Shown here piece after piece: positions 1-8,579 of a DNA stretch of 48,169 bases. Position 1 is the first letter of the stretch. Every line of letters begins with the position of its first letter. Source of the stretch: Planctomyces sp. SH-PL62. GTDB lineage: Bacteria > Planctomycetota > Planctomycetia > Planctomycetales > Planctomycetaceae. The DNA is taken from NCBI GenBank assembly GCA_945893045.1, contig CAMDEA010000047.1:1-48169 (forward strand). The letters are read 5' to 3'. Below the pieces are notes generated by a model that had not been told where the DNA came from, ran no database searches, and saw only the letters and a list, made by a program, of their open reading frames with translations. The translations under genes were made by a program, and so were the position numbers.

Positions 1-852
1 GCTCTGGCCAAACTTGTTCCGGCCGTATCGGTCTCGCAACTTCGAGTCTTCAGCCTGCATGTCGAACGCCTTCTTCGTTTCCGGCGCGGTGATCATGTTG
101 AGAGCGGTCTTAAAGTGTTCGTCGAGCGCGGCAAATCGTTCCGGCTGAACGTCGGCCTTCTTCTGCAAGGCATCGACGGTCGCAAGCATTTCGCGGCGAC
201 GATCGACTCGTGCCATCGTGATCCCTTGCGGCGGCGTGATGTCGCGGACGGTGAAGCTCTCGGCGCTGGGATCGCTGGCCATCTCGAATGGGTTGTGAGC
301 GATCCCCAGGATGCCGGCCGTGCCGCCGCCGAACCGCCGATCAACGCTCGTGCCGAGCTGCACGAATGGCGGCAATACCGACTTGAATCCGTGGTGATGG
401 CTGACGACCGAGCCATACGTCGGATACGTCATCGCCGGGTTGAACTTTCGACCGGACATGACCCATTGATCCGCCGTGCCGTGACTGCCGTTGAGCGGAT
501 TCCAACCTCGCAGCAGTCCGTAGCGTTTCAGCTCGCGAGCCATGTTCGGCAGGATCTCAGTGAACTGCACGCCGGGGATCGCCGTGTCGATGACGCTGTA
601 CTCACCTTTGACGTTGACCGGCGCATCCGGTTTTGGATCGAACGTGTCATGATGTGAAGTTCCTCCTTGAGTCCAAATGAGGATGCAGTTCACATCGCTG
701 CCGGATGAATTGCCGGTCTTGGCGGCCGCTTGCTTCGCGGCCAAGGCCATCGGCAGAGTGACTCCCCGTCCCGCCAACGAACCGACTTGTAAGAAGCTGC
801 GCCGCGAAACTCGTTCACAATCGCGGGTATTGCCAGTAAGAAAGCTCAGCAT
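1..852 (-). CDS. DUF1501 family protein, N-terminal part (cut by window edge)
   Basis: The reading frame is open from an ATG at 852 down to base 1, so only the first 284 residues are present. The N-terminus carries a twin-arginine leader (SRRSFLQVGSLAG, near residues 16-28). It is followed by WTQGGTSHHDTFDPKP and a repeated His/Asp-rich pattern typical of DUF1501, a family related to the alkaline phosphatase/sulfatase fold and abundant in planctomycetes. The Tat leader implies folded export. Function is unknown; in planctomycetes such genes usually sit beside DUF1549/DUF1553 genes. Here the neighbour at 1125 is divergent rather than co-directional, with a 272-base gap between the starts. That gap holds a small hairpin at 928-946 and no other recognised site. 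Family identity is fairly sure, the role is not. Confidence 0.85.
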   Translation of the reverse strand, partial: MLSFLTGNTRDCERVSRRSFLQVGSLAGRGVTLPMALAAKQAAAKTGNSSGSDVNCILIWTQGGTSHHDTFDPKPDAPVNVKGEYSVIDTAIPGVQFTEILPNMARELKRYGLLRGWNPLNGSHGTADQWVMSGRKFNPAMTYPTYGSVVSHHHGFKSVLPPFVQLGTSVDRRFGGGTAGILGIAHNPFEMASDPSAESFTVRDITPPQGITMARVDRRREMLATVDALQKKADVQPERFAALDEHFKTALNMITAPETKKAFDMQAEDSKLRDRYGRNKFGQS

Positions 853-1124
853 CGCGTGATCTCCAAAGGCGGGATCGGTGGGGCGGGATCGACTGGCCGA
901 GGGCCGGACGACGAACCGGGTGGAGGGCGGACACTATGACTGTCCGGGAATCTGAAATCAACAGGTGCTTATGCCGACCGGACAAATTAAGCTATCGGCC
1001 AATCCCGCCGATGGCGTGATTCTGATAGCGTTTCTCCCGCCCAATCATCCCACCAGAATAGCCCACAGGCGAACCCGCCCAACGAACTGATGATCCCTTC
1101 GATCGGGGTCTCAGGAGGATTTCC

Positions 1125-3620
1125 ATGTCCCGACTTTGGCTGATGGTTGTTGTTGTCATTGGCAGTGTTTCCCTGGCTGACACGCTCGCAGGAGCCGACG
1201 GTCCATCCACCGTTGTCGTCGCTCCGGTGGAAGTAAAACTCTCCGGCAATTTTGCTCGAACGCAGTTGGTCGTGACGCGAGCGGTTGCTGGCGGCCAGAT
1301 CGGCGAACGATCGGAAGACCTGACGCATGGTGCCGCGTTTCAATCGAGTGACCTGAATGTCGTGACGGTGGACTCACGCGGGCAGTTGTTGGCGAAGGCG
1401 AATGGGTCGGCAAAAGTCGTCGTGAAGTTCGGCGACGTGACGAAGGATGTCGCCGTCACGGTCGAGAAAGTCGAACCCGTCGCGAAGGTCGGCTATGTCG
1501 AGCATGTCGCGCCGATCCTCAACAAAGCTGGATGCAGCATGGGGGCGTGTCATGCGGCTCAGTACGGACAGGGCGGGTTCAAGCTGTCGGTCTTCGGCAG
1601 TGAGTTGGATCAGGATCGTGAGGCGATCGTGCGCGATCGTGCTCAGCGGCGCTTGAGCTTCGTCGCGCCGGACGACAGTTTGTTCTTGAAGAAGCCGACG
1701 ATGCAGGTTCCGCATGGTGGTGGCAAGCGGCTTGCGGCGAACTCAGTCGATTACGAATTGCTCAAAGCGTGGATCGCTGGTGGAGCACCGAAGCCGGATA
1801 CGAAGGCTCCGGAAGTCACGAAGGTCAGTGTGTTCCCGCCGAAACGGCTCGGCGGCGTTGGACTGAAGCAGCAGTTGCGAGTGGACGCGACATATTCGGA
1901 CGGCTCGACGCGAGACGTGACAGCTTGGGCGAAGTACGACTCGATGGATGACGGCATGTTGGTCGTCAACGGCGATGGGCTGGTGACTGTCACGGGACAG
2001 GGGCAGGCACCGGTGATGGTTCGCTTCGAGGGACAGGCGGAGATTTCTCTGTTCGTCATCCCGTATCGCGAAGCCATCGAGCTGACCGGCTGGACCAACA
2101 ACAATTTCATTGATGAGTTGGCCTCGGCCAAGTTCAAAGAACTCGGCATTGATCCGTCGCCGTTGTGCGACGACGCGACGTTCATTCGCCGAGCGTTCCT
2201 GGACGCGATTGGCCAAGTGCCGACTCTCGAAGAGACGACCGCGTTCATTGCCGACGCCGATCCGGCGAAGCGCACGAAACTCATCGACCGGCTGCTGGGG
2301 CTGACAGGCGATCCGAAGCTCGACATCTACAACGATGCGTATTCGGCGTGGTGGACGTTGAAGTGGTCGGACTTGCTGCGAAACACGACCACCGGCCGAG
2401 CCGAGCAAGGCATGTGGGCCATGCACAACTGGCTGCGGACCGTCTTTCGTGAGAACTGGTCCTACGACCGCTTGGTTCGCGAATTGGTGACGGCGAAAGG
2501 TTCGGTCTTCAGCAACGGCCCGGCGAATTACTTCAGCGCCAACAACAACCCGACCGAGGCGACCGAAGCGACCGTGCAATTGTTTCTCGGCGTGAGAATG
2601 GAATGTGCCAAGTGCCACCATCACCCGTTCGAGAAATACGGCCAAGGGGACTACTACGGCTTCGCGGCGTTCTTCGCGCGCGTCAGCAACAAGGGGAGCG
2701 AAGAGTTCGGTGCATTCGGCGGCGAGTCAGTCGTCATCGTCCGCACCACGGGCGAAGTGAGTCACCCGAAAACCGGCAAGGTGCTGAAGCCGACGCCGCT
2801 CGAAGGGGAGCCGGTCGATCATCCGCTCGACCGTCGCATCGCGCTCGCCGATTGGATGACCTCGAAGAACAACGGCATGTTCGCCCGCTCGATCGTGAAC
2901 CGCTACATGGCCTACCTGCTGGGGCGCGGACTCGTCGATCCCGTCGATGACATGCGCTCGACGAACCCGCCGACGAACCCGCCACTGATGGACGCCCTCG
3001 CGAAACATTTCGCCGAGTCCGGCTTCAACCTCAAGCAGTTGATGCGGACGATCATGACCTCGCGGCTGTATCAGCTCGATTCGCAGCCGACCGCGACGAA
3101 CGCCAGCGACCGCCGTTTTTTCGCCTATTACCGAGTCAAACGCCTCTCGGCCGAAGCGCTGCTGGACGCGATCGACCGCGCCGCCGGCACGCAAACGAAA
3201 TTCAAAAACCTGCCGCTCGGCACGAAGGCGATCGAACTTCCCGACGCCGAGTACCCCGACTTCTTCCTCAACGTCTTCGCGAAGCCGAAGCGAGCCAGCG
3301 TCTGCGAATGCGAACGCTCGCCCGATGAGAACCTCGCGCAAGCCCTGCACACGCTTAACGGCGACATCATCGCCAACAAGCTCGCCGACGCCAAAGGCCG
3401 CATCGCCACGCTGCTCGCCTTCAAATCCGCCGACGGCAAACCGAAGCCCCACGAGGAAATCGTTCGCGACCTGTACCTCGCCGCCTTGTGCCGCCAACCG
3501 ACCGACGCCGAACTCGCCGCCAGCCAAAAATTCCTCGAACAAGCCGGCTCGCCGAAAGAGTGCTACGAAGACCTCCTCTGGGCACTCATCAACAGCAAGC
3601 AGTTTTTGTTCGTGAGATAA
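1125..3620 (+). CDS. DUF1549/DUF1553 exported protein with Ig-like and cytochrome-like motifs
   Basis: 831 residues. The ATG at 1125 follows a strong AGGAGG at 1113-1118. A hydrophobic signal peptide covers about residues 1-24. An Ig-like (BIG2-type) stretch (about 35-115) is followed by a cysteine motif GCSMGACH (C-x4-C-H, near 137-144), then a second Ig-like stretch (about 245-310). Next comes the DUF1549 region (FIDELASAKFKELGID, about 325-500), which ends in MECAKCHHHPFEKYGQ, a CxxCH motif that could bind haem. The C-terminal third is DUF1553 (HPLDRRIALADWM onward). This is the usual planctomycete arrangement. The family is thought to be periplasmic or surface-associated, but its substrate is unknown. 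It lies divergent from the DUF1501 gene at 1-852, its usual genomic partner. Confidence 0.9.
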   Translation: MSRLWLMVVVVIGSVSLADTLAGADGPSTVVVAPVEVKLSGNFARTQLVVTRAVAGGQIGERSEDLTHGAAFQSSDLNVVTVDSRGQLLAKANGSAKVVVKFGDVTKDVAVTVEKVEPVAKVGYVEHVAPILNKAGCSMGACHAAQYGQGGFKLSVFGSELDQDREAIVRDRAQRRLSFVAPDDSLFLKKPTMQVPHGGGKRLAANSVDYELLKAWIAGGAPKPDTKAPEVTKVSVFPPKRLGGVGLKQQLRVDATYSDGSTRDVTAWAKYDSMDDGMLVVNGDGLVTVTGQGQAPVMVRFEGQAEISLFVIPYREAIELTGWTNNNFIDELASAKFKELGIDPSPLCDDATFIRRAFLDAIGQVPTLEETTAFIADADPAKRTKLIDRLLGLTGDPKLDIYNDAYSAWWTLKWSDLLRNTTTGRAEQGMWAMHNWLRTVFRENWSYDRLVRELVTAKGSVFSNGPANYFSANNNPTEATEATVQLFLGVRMECAKCHHHPFEKYGQGDYYGFAAFFARVSNKGSEEFGAFGGESVVIVRTTGEVSHPKTGKVLKPTPLEGEPVDHPLDRRIALADWMTSKNNGMFARSIVNRYMAYLLGRGLVDPVDDMRSTNPPTNPPLMDALAKHFAESGFNLKQLMRTIMTSRLYQLDSQPTATNASDRRFFAYYRVKRLSAEALLDAIDRAAGTQTKFKNLPLGTKAIELPDAEYPDFFLNVFAKPKRASVCECERSPDENLAQALHTLNGDIIANKLADAKGRIATLLAFKSADGKPKPHEEIVRDLYLAALCRQPTDAELAASQKFLEQAGSPKECYEDLLWALINSKQFLFVR

Positions 3621-3639
3621 CAAGTCACGGAGAACGAAC

Positions 3640-4233
3640 ATGGGTGGTGGCCCTCCACAGCCTGAACGACCCAAGCGACAGCGATCGCGCGACCCGAACT
3701 GTGCGCGATACGTCAGTGGAGGGATCGCGCAAGCGGTCTTCGCGTTTTTAATTGGCCTGGCATGCTTCAGCGGTGGCCTGTTTGTTCTGACGATATTCGT
3801 CGCCGGATCGGTCGGACTCATGAGATTTGAGACCGAACTTTCTGGTCTCAAATGGTGCCTCGCGATCGCTTTGGCCATGACGATTGGAGTTGGCCATACC
3901 GCTTGGGGATTCCTGATGCTCAATGCCGCTTTCCGTTCCTCAGAATGGATTGCCCTCGACCGATTCCATGGGTCGGCCAGGCGACAAAAGGGCGTGCTTT
4001 TCTTCCGCAAGATCGCGAATGAATCGCTCGCCAAGTTCACCGAAGTTTCAATCTTCCCGATCTCCGCTACTTGGCGCGATTCCATCTTGGCACACTGCGA
4101 CCCAATGTTTGAAGTCGCACTGACCAGCCCGCGCGACACTCGGTTTCCGGTCGGGCGAGTCACTTTGTCCTATGGCTTGGCCCGCGAGTTCGGCCAAGAA
4201 GTCGCAACATTCCTTGGCCTGCCGCTACGATGA
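3640..4233 (+). CDS. Hypothetical protein with two membrane helices
   Basis: 197 residues; the family is not recognised. The N-terminus is basic and proline-rich (about 1-25). Two clear hydrophobic segments follow (about 28-58 and 73-95). The remaining 100 residues are soluble and contain no motif I can name. The topology suggests an inner-membrane protein with a cytoplasmic tail. The ATG at 3640 has a GGAGA about 8 bases upstream and starts 19 bases after the DUF1549/1553 stop, so co-transcription with that gene is likely. A coding region is supported by its length, its spacing and the absence of a better frame; function is unknown. Confidence 0.6.
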   Translation: MGGGPPQPERPKRQRSRDPNCARYVSGGIAQAVFAFLIGLACFSGGLFVLTIFVAGSVGLMRFETELSGLKWCLAIALAMTIGVGHTAWGFLMLNAAFRSSEWIALDRFHGSARRQKGVLFFRKIANESLAKFTEVSIFPISATWRDSILAHCDPMFEVALTSPRDTRFPVGRVTLSYGLAREFGQEVATFLGLPLR

Positions 4234-4267
4234 GCGAGCCGCTTCCGGTTTCGTTGAGGCTTAAACC

Positions 4268-4540
4268 ATGTCACTTCCTAATTCCATCTTGAACGATCCC
4301 AACCGCCCGTTGCCGGCCCCCGTTGAATTCGCGGGTGAGTGGGTCGCTTGGAATCACACCCGCACCGAGATCGTGGCTCACAGTGACGACCTTGAAGCCG
4401 TCTATGACGTGGCCGCTGCGGCGGGGCATCCCAATGCCGTCTTTCAAAAGCTGCCGGATGCGGACACCTACTTTATGGGTGGCGCGATACGAGAGGCGAC
4501 GAACTTGAGATCAAGGAACAAATCATGTCGAGCGTGTTGA
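4268..4540 (+). CDS. Small DUF5678-like protein
   Basis: 90 residues. The core PVEFAGEWVAWNHTRTEIVA, followed by a 'D-LEAVYD' helix and a hydrophobic strand, looks like the small DUF5678 family. Members of that family are often encoded beside toxin-antitoxin or proteinase-related genes, and their role is unknown. The last 16 bases overlap the start of the antitoxin gene at 4525, so the three genes 4268-5087 probably form one transcript. The final residues after about 77 lie in the overlap zone and may not be conserved. The family call is from memory of the motif and is moderate. Confidence 0.6.
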   Translation: MSLPNSILNDPNRPLPAPVEFAGEWVAWNHTRTEIVAHSDDLEAVYDVAAAAGHPNAVFQKLPDADTYFMGGAIREATNLRSRNKSCRAC

Positions 4541-4773
4541 GCGATGTTCGATCCAAAGCGCTGGAACTCCCGCCGACAGAGCGGGAATTGTTGATCCATG
4601 ACTTGTTGGTGAGCTTGGATGGTGGTGAGGACGCGGACGAGAGCGTGGAGGCCGCATGGGCGACGGTCATCGCTCGGCGTTCCAATGAAGTCCATCGTGG
4701 CACTGCGAAGCTCGTTGATATGGACGTTGCGTTGGACCGTGTTCTGCAAGCCGCTGAAGAGGGCGAGCAATGA
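4525..4773 (+). CDS. Addiction-module antitoxin (RelB/TIGR02574-like)
   Basis: 82 residues. The N-terminal part (ALELPPTERELLIHDLLVSL) matches the 'addiction module component' family, in which an amphipathic helix follows a LPxxER motif. The C-terminal half is acidic, as expected for the toxin-binding part of an antitoxin. An AAGGA lies 9-13 bases before the ATG. The stop overlaps the toxin start as ATGA (4770-4773), which indicates translational coupling. The expected role is to neutralise the ParE-like toxin at 4770-5087 and probably repress the operon. No operator was identified, since the upstream DNA is coding. Confidence 0.8.
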   Translation: MSSVLSDVRSKALELPPTERELLIHDLLVSLDGGEDADESVEAAWATVIARRSNEVHRGTAKLVDMDVALDRVLQAAEEGEQ

Positions 4774-5087
4774 ATGTTCGTCTGCATGACGAGGCCGTCA
4801 TTGAATCGGAGGAAGCCGCACGTTGGTATTCGCAACAAAAACGCGGCCTGGGACGCGAGTTTCATCAGGAATTGAAACGAACGTTGAGAATGCTTCGAGC
4901 CAATCCTGGTCGTTTACCGCTTTTGGAGACCGCACCTCGAAATGTCGAAGTGCGCAGAGTTCTGATGGCACGGTTTCCCTACAAGATCATTTTCGAGATT
5001 GTGCAAAACGAGGTCGTGGTGTTGGCGGTTGCTCACGGCAGCCGCCGTCCGAATTACTGGCTCGGTCGTCGCGCTTCGGCGAATTGA
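4770..5087 (+). CDS. RelE/ParE-superfamily toxin
   Basis: 105 residues, a normal length for the family. The pattern 'VRLHDEAVIESEEAARWYSQQ' at the N-terminus, then 'GREFHQELKRTLRMLRANPG', then 'RRVLMARFPYKIIFEIVQ' and a final hydrophobic strand VVVLAVAHGSR is the ParE/RelE fold. ParE members poison gyrase and RelE members cleave mRNA on ribosomes; the sequence alone does not decide between them, though the C-terminal AVAHGSRRP is more ParE-like. It overlaps the antitoxin by four bases. The pair is complete and unbroken. Confidence 0.85.
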   Translation: MNVRLHDEAVIESEEAARWYSQQKRGLGREFHQELKRTLRMLRANPGRLPLLETAPRNVEVRRVLMARFPYKIIFEIVQNEVVVLAVAHGSRRPNYWLGRRASAN

Positions 5088-5112
5088 TTCGACAAAACTG
5101 AAGGCATGAAAC

Positions 5113-7251
5113 ATGAAAAGCCATTGGATAGTCATCGCCCTGTTGGTGTTCTCAATCGGTGCGGAAGAAGTCTTAGCCCAAACGGCATTTCCAATGCTGA
5201 TGAGCCTCAAGCCGGTCGCTGTGCAGATCGGAACGACCAGTGAGGTCACGGTCAACTCGCGGTACTCGATGCACTCGGCGGAGAGTGTGTTGGTCACTGG
5301 CGGTGGTGTGCTGGCTGAAGTCGTGCCGCCGGAGGTGAAGAAGGATGACAAGGCTCCGAGCGTGACGGCGCTTAAGATCAAGGTCTCCGTCGCGGCGGAT
5401 GCGACGCCGGGGGTGCGCGACTTGCGAGTCGTCACGGCTCAGGGAGTCAGCACGGTCGCGCAGTTGGTTGTTGTCGAAGACCCGGTGATCGTTGAGCAGA
5501 CTAAGAACGACTCGCTGGCCGAGGCTCAGGCCATCACGTTGCCGGCGACGGTTTGTGGGTGCATCGAGAAAGCGGAGGATCTCGATTTCTTCAAGTTCAC
5601 GATCGAGGCTCCGACGTCGCTCGTGTTTCATGTCCGGTCGCAGCGGTTGCAGGATCGGATTCATGACTTGCAGGCGCACAGCGATCCGATTCTGACGATC
5701 CGCAACGCTCAGGGTTCGACGATCGCGGCGGCGGATAATGTGTTTCACGGCGACCCGTTCTTGTGCCATCGGTTTGAGCAGCCGGGCGAGTACTTCTTGG
5801 AGATTCGGGACGTCCGCTACACCGGCAATCAATACTGGGAATACGCCGTCGAGATTCACTCGCGGCCGTTTGTTCGTTCGGTGTTCCCGCTGGCGATCAC
5901 GGCTGGCAAGGAGACGAAGGTCTCGCCGATCGGTTCGCAGCTTTCGGCCAGTGGGGCTGCCCTGGAAGTGACGCTGCCGGCCGGGCACGTTGAAAACGTG
6001 CCCCACGGAATCAATCGCGTGCGATTGCCGATTGCAGAACGGCCAAGTAATCCCGTTGCGACTTACATCACTGCCCTACCGACGATCATTGAATCGAACG
6101 AGGACAACAATTTGGCGGCGACGGTGCTCGGTGATCCGAAATCTGAAATCTCAACTTTGAAATCTCAAATTCCGATTCCGTGCGTCATCAACGGCCGCAT
6201 CGAAGCTCCCGGCGATGTCGATTGCTTCGTCTTCGAGGCCAAGAAGGACGACAAGCTCTCGTTCGAGGTCAAAGCGCGGCGGCTGCAATCGGAGCTGGAT
6301 TCGACGATCCGCATTCTCAATGCGACTGGAGCCACGATCGCTGAGAACGATGACCTGAAGCTCGGCAAGCGCGGTTCGCAGGATTCATGGATCGAAAGCC
6401 TGACGATTCCGGCGGACGGCAAGTACGTCCTCGAAATTCGGGACATGCACCTGCGCGGCGGAGAGAACTTTGTGTACGCGATCGAGATCACACAGGCTCG
6501 CCCCTACTTCAATCTCTATGCCGACACCGACAAGACAAATCTGTCCCCCGGCGTGAACGGTGTGATGTGGGTAAAGGTCGAGCGAAAGAACGGCTTCATC
6601 GGAGCGGTGCAGTTGCACGTCGATGGTCTGCCGGCCGGGATCACTGCCGAGTGCGGACGTATCTTGCCGGACAAGAGCGTTGATGGCTGCATTATTTTCA
6701 AAGCCACTCCCGAAGCGGGCCGAGCGGTCTCGCCACTCATCATTCGAGGCACAGCGGTTCATGCTCAAGCCGATGGCCAGATGATCGAACTGGCAGCGAC
6801 CGCCGTGCCTTATCAGGAAACCTACAACCCCGGCGGAGGCCGCAATCATTGGCCGGTCGATCAACACGTCCTCGCGGTCATTCCGCCGCACGACATCCGC
6901 GGCATCAAGCTGAGCACCAGCGAGATCTCGCTCAAGCCGGGTGAGTCGAAGACGATCGACGTCACGATCGACCGTGCACCCGATTTCAAAGCCAACGTCT
7001 CGCTCGACGTGACGATGACCCATCTCGCGCTCTTCGCCGACACGTTGCCGCCCGGTGTGACGGTGGATGGCAAGAGCAAGACGCTGCTCAGCAACGGAGC
7101 CACTCAAGGCACGATCACGCTGACCGCCGCCAAGACCGCCGCTCCCGTCGAACGCCAACTCATCGGACTGACGGCGAACATCTCGCTGAACTTTGTCGTG
7201 AAGACGACGTTCTCGGCCGAACCGGTGTTTGTCACCGTTTCTGCACCTTGA
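5113..7251 (+). CDS. Exported protein with two pre-peptidase C-terminal (PPC) domains
   Basis: 712 residues with a signal peptide (about 1-22, ending LAQ). The pattern 'DFFKFTIEAPTSLVFHV ... YFLEIRDVRYTG' (about residues 155-240) and the similar 'DVDCFVFEAKKDDKLSFEV ... YVLEIRDMHLRGG' (about 365-450) are two PPC beta-sandwich domains. The first is preceded by an Ig/IPT-like strand-rich region. The C-terminal 200 residues are beta-rich with no clear domain name. No protease domain is present, so this is probably a surface or periplasmic binding protein. At residues 343-356 a low-complexity stretch (KSEISTLKSQIPIP) appears to be an in-frame repeat insertion, listed separately. Confidence 0.75.
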   Translation: MKSHWIVIALLVFSIGAEEVLAQTAFPMLMSLKPVAVQIGTTSEVTVNSRYSMHSAESVLVTGGGVLAEVVPPEVKKDDKAPSVTALKIKVSVAADATPGVRDLRVVTAQGVSTVAQLVVVEDPVIVEQTKNDSLAEAQAITLPATVCGCIEKAEDLDFFKFTIEAPTSLVFHVRSQRLQDRIHDLQAHSDPILTIRNAQGSTIAAADNVFHGDPFLCHRFEQPGEYFLEIRDVRYTGNQYWEYAVEIHSRPFVRSVFPLAITAGKETKVSPIGSQLSASGAALEVTLPAGHVENVPHGINRVRLPIAERPSNPVATYITALPTIIESNEDNNLAATVLGDPKSEISTLKSQIPIPCVINGRIEAPGDVDCFVFEAKKDDKLSFEVKARRLQSELDSTIRILNATGATIAENDDLKLGKRGSQDSWIESLTIPADGKYVLEIRDMHLRGGENFVYAIEITQARPYFNLYADTDKTNLSPGVNGVMWVKVERKNGFIGAVQLHVDGLPAGITAECGRILPDKSVDGCIIFKATPEAGRAVSPLIIRGTAVHAQADGQMIELAATAVPYQETYNPGGGRNHWPVDQHVLAVIPPHDIRGIKLSTSEISLKPGESKTIDVTIDRAPDFKANVSLDVTMTHLALFADTLPPGVTVDGKSKTLLSNGATQGTITLTAAKTAAPVERQLIGLTANISLNFVVKTTFSAEPVFVTVSAP
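6139..6180 (+). repeat. Low-complexity AT-rich repeat inside a coding region
   Basis: Within the PPC-domain gene, 'GAAATCT' and 'TGAAATCTCAA' words recur, giving the peptide KSEISTLKSQIP at residues 343-354. The composition is far more AT-rich than the surrounding gene. The same kind of word is seen in the AT-rich intergenic repeats at 22522-22598 and 39781-39926. It keeps the reading frame and sits in the linker just before the second PPC domain. Confidence 0.5.
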
Positions 7252-7266
7252 TGGGGCTGACGCACA

Positions 7267-8445
7267 ATGGCTGTTTCGCAGCGCTCGTTTTGTGTCGTGA
7301 TGTTGCTACTGGCCGGAGCCGCGCCCGTGTGGGCTGGGCTGCCATTCGTGACGCCGGAATCGGTCGGGATGAGCAGCCAGCAACTTCAACGGATCGACGA
7401 GATCGTCGCCGAGGGGCTGAGCCAGAAGAAGATGCCCGGCTGTGTCGTCAGCGTGGGCCGGCACGGGCACATCGTGAAGCTGCAAGCCTACGGTCATCGA
7501 CAAGTACAGCCGACCGAATTGCCGATGACGACCGACACGGTGTTCGACATGGCCTCGATCACGAAGCCGGTTGCGACTGCGACGAGCATCATGTTGTTGA
7601 TCGAGCGCGAGCAGTTGCAATTGTCAGACAAGGTCTCGTCGCTGATTCCAGAGTTTGCCGCGCACGGCAAGGAGGCGGTCACGATCCGCGACCTGCTGAT
7701 TCATCAGAGCGGTCTGATCGCCGACAACCCCGCAGCGGATTATGACCACGGAACTGAGGAAGCGTTTCGGCGCATCTACAATTTGAAGCTCGTCGCGCCG
7801 ACCGGCTCGAAGTTCATTTACTCGGATGTGAATTTCCTTTTGCTCGGTGACATCGTGCGGCGAGTCAGCGGCCGGCCGCTCAACGAGTTCGCGTGGGACA
7901 ACATTTTCAGTCGGCTGGGGATGTGCGAGTCCGGGTATCGCCCGCACGCCGCGTTGCGATTGCGAGCCGCTCCGACCGAACAGCGTGCGGGTCAATGGAT
8001 TCAAGGGGAGGTTCACGATCCGCGCGCGTTCAAGTTGGGAGGCGTCGCCGGTCATGCGGGATTGTTTTCGACGGCGGCTGATCTCGCTGTCTACGCACAG
8101 ATGATGCTCAACCGTGGCGAGTATTGCGGAGTACGGATTCTCGCGCCTCAATCGGTGGAATTGATGACTCGCAGCGAAAAAGTTTCTACCGGCATTCGCG
8201 GCTTGGGCTGGGACAAACGCACGGGGTTCTCCAGCAATCGGGGCGAGCGTCTGTCAGACTCCGCGTTCGGACATGGCGGTTTCACCGGCACGGTGCTGTG
8301 GATCGATCCGGAACTGGACCTGTTCTTCCTCTTTCTGAGCAACCGCGTGCATCCGAACGGCAAAGGCTCGGTCAACCAACTCGCTGGGAAGATCGCGACC
8401 GTCGCGGCCGAGTCGATTCTCGATCAACCGATTCGAGCAAAGTGA
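7267..8445 (+). CDS. Serine hydrolase, class C beta-lactamase/esterase family
   Basis: 392 residues with a signal peptide (about 1-24). The catalytic motif SxxK is S97-I-T-K100 (MASITK). The second motif Y185-S-D is in FIYSDVNFLLLGD, and the third, HGG, is in FGHGGFTGTVLWIDP near residue 338. This is the full active-site set of the penicillin-binding-protein-like serine hydrolases (Pfam Beta-lactamase). In environmental bacteria these are usually esterases or peptidoglycan-related D-aminopeptidases rather than resistance enzymes. It starts 15 bases after the PPC-domain gene, so the two are probably co-transcribed. The substrate cannot be told from sequence. Confidence 0.88.
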   Translation: MAVSQRSFCVVMLLLAGAAPVWAGLPFVTPESVGMSSQQLQRIDEIVAEGLSQKKMPGCVVSVGRHGHIVKLQAYGHRQVQPTELPMTTDTVFDMASITKPVATATSIMLLIEREQLQLSDKVSSLIPEFAAHGKEAVTIRDLLIHQSGLIADNPAADYDHGTEEAFRRIYNLKLVAPTGSKFIYSDVNFLLLGDIVRRVSGRPLNEFAWDNIFSRLGMCESGYRPHAALRLRAAPTEQRAGQWIQGEVHDPRAFKLGGVAGHAGLFSTAADLAVYAQMMLNRGEYCGVRILAPQSVELMTRSEKVSTGIRGLGWDKRTGFSSNRGERLSDSAFGHGGFTGTVLWIDPELDLFFLFLSNRVHPNGKGSVNQLAGKIATVAAESILDQPIRAK

Positions 8446-8472
8446 AGATGCAAAACGGCCGCTCCCAAACCC

Positions 8473-8548
8473 TGTAGCCCAGGCCTTTGTGGCCTGGATG
8501 ATTCGAGTTGGTGGCTGAATCAACCGACCCACGAGGGGTCGGGCTACA
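8473..8548. repeat. Palindromic element, TGTAGCCC/GGGCTACA ends
   Basis: Outer arms TGTAGCCC (8473-8480) and GGGCTACA (8541-8548) enclose two small hairpins, CCAGGCCTTTGTGGCCTGG and CGACCCACGAGGGGTCG. It lies between two convergent genes and could also act as a bidirectional terminator, although it has no T-run. The same outer ends occur in the element at 38392-38545. Confidence 0.8.
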
Positions 8549-8579
8549 TTTGCCAATGCCAAAGTGTTGACGCACTTCG

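Noticed and set aside
928..946. Small hairpin CGGACA..TGTCCG in the divergent gap before the DUF1549/1553 gene
   Set aside because: A 6-bp stem is too short to claim an operator without further evidence.
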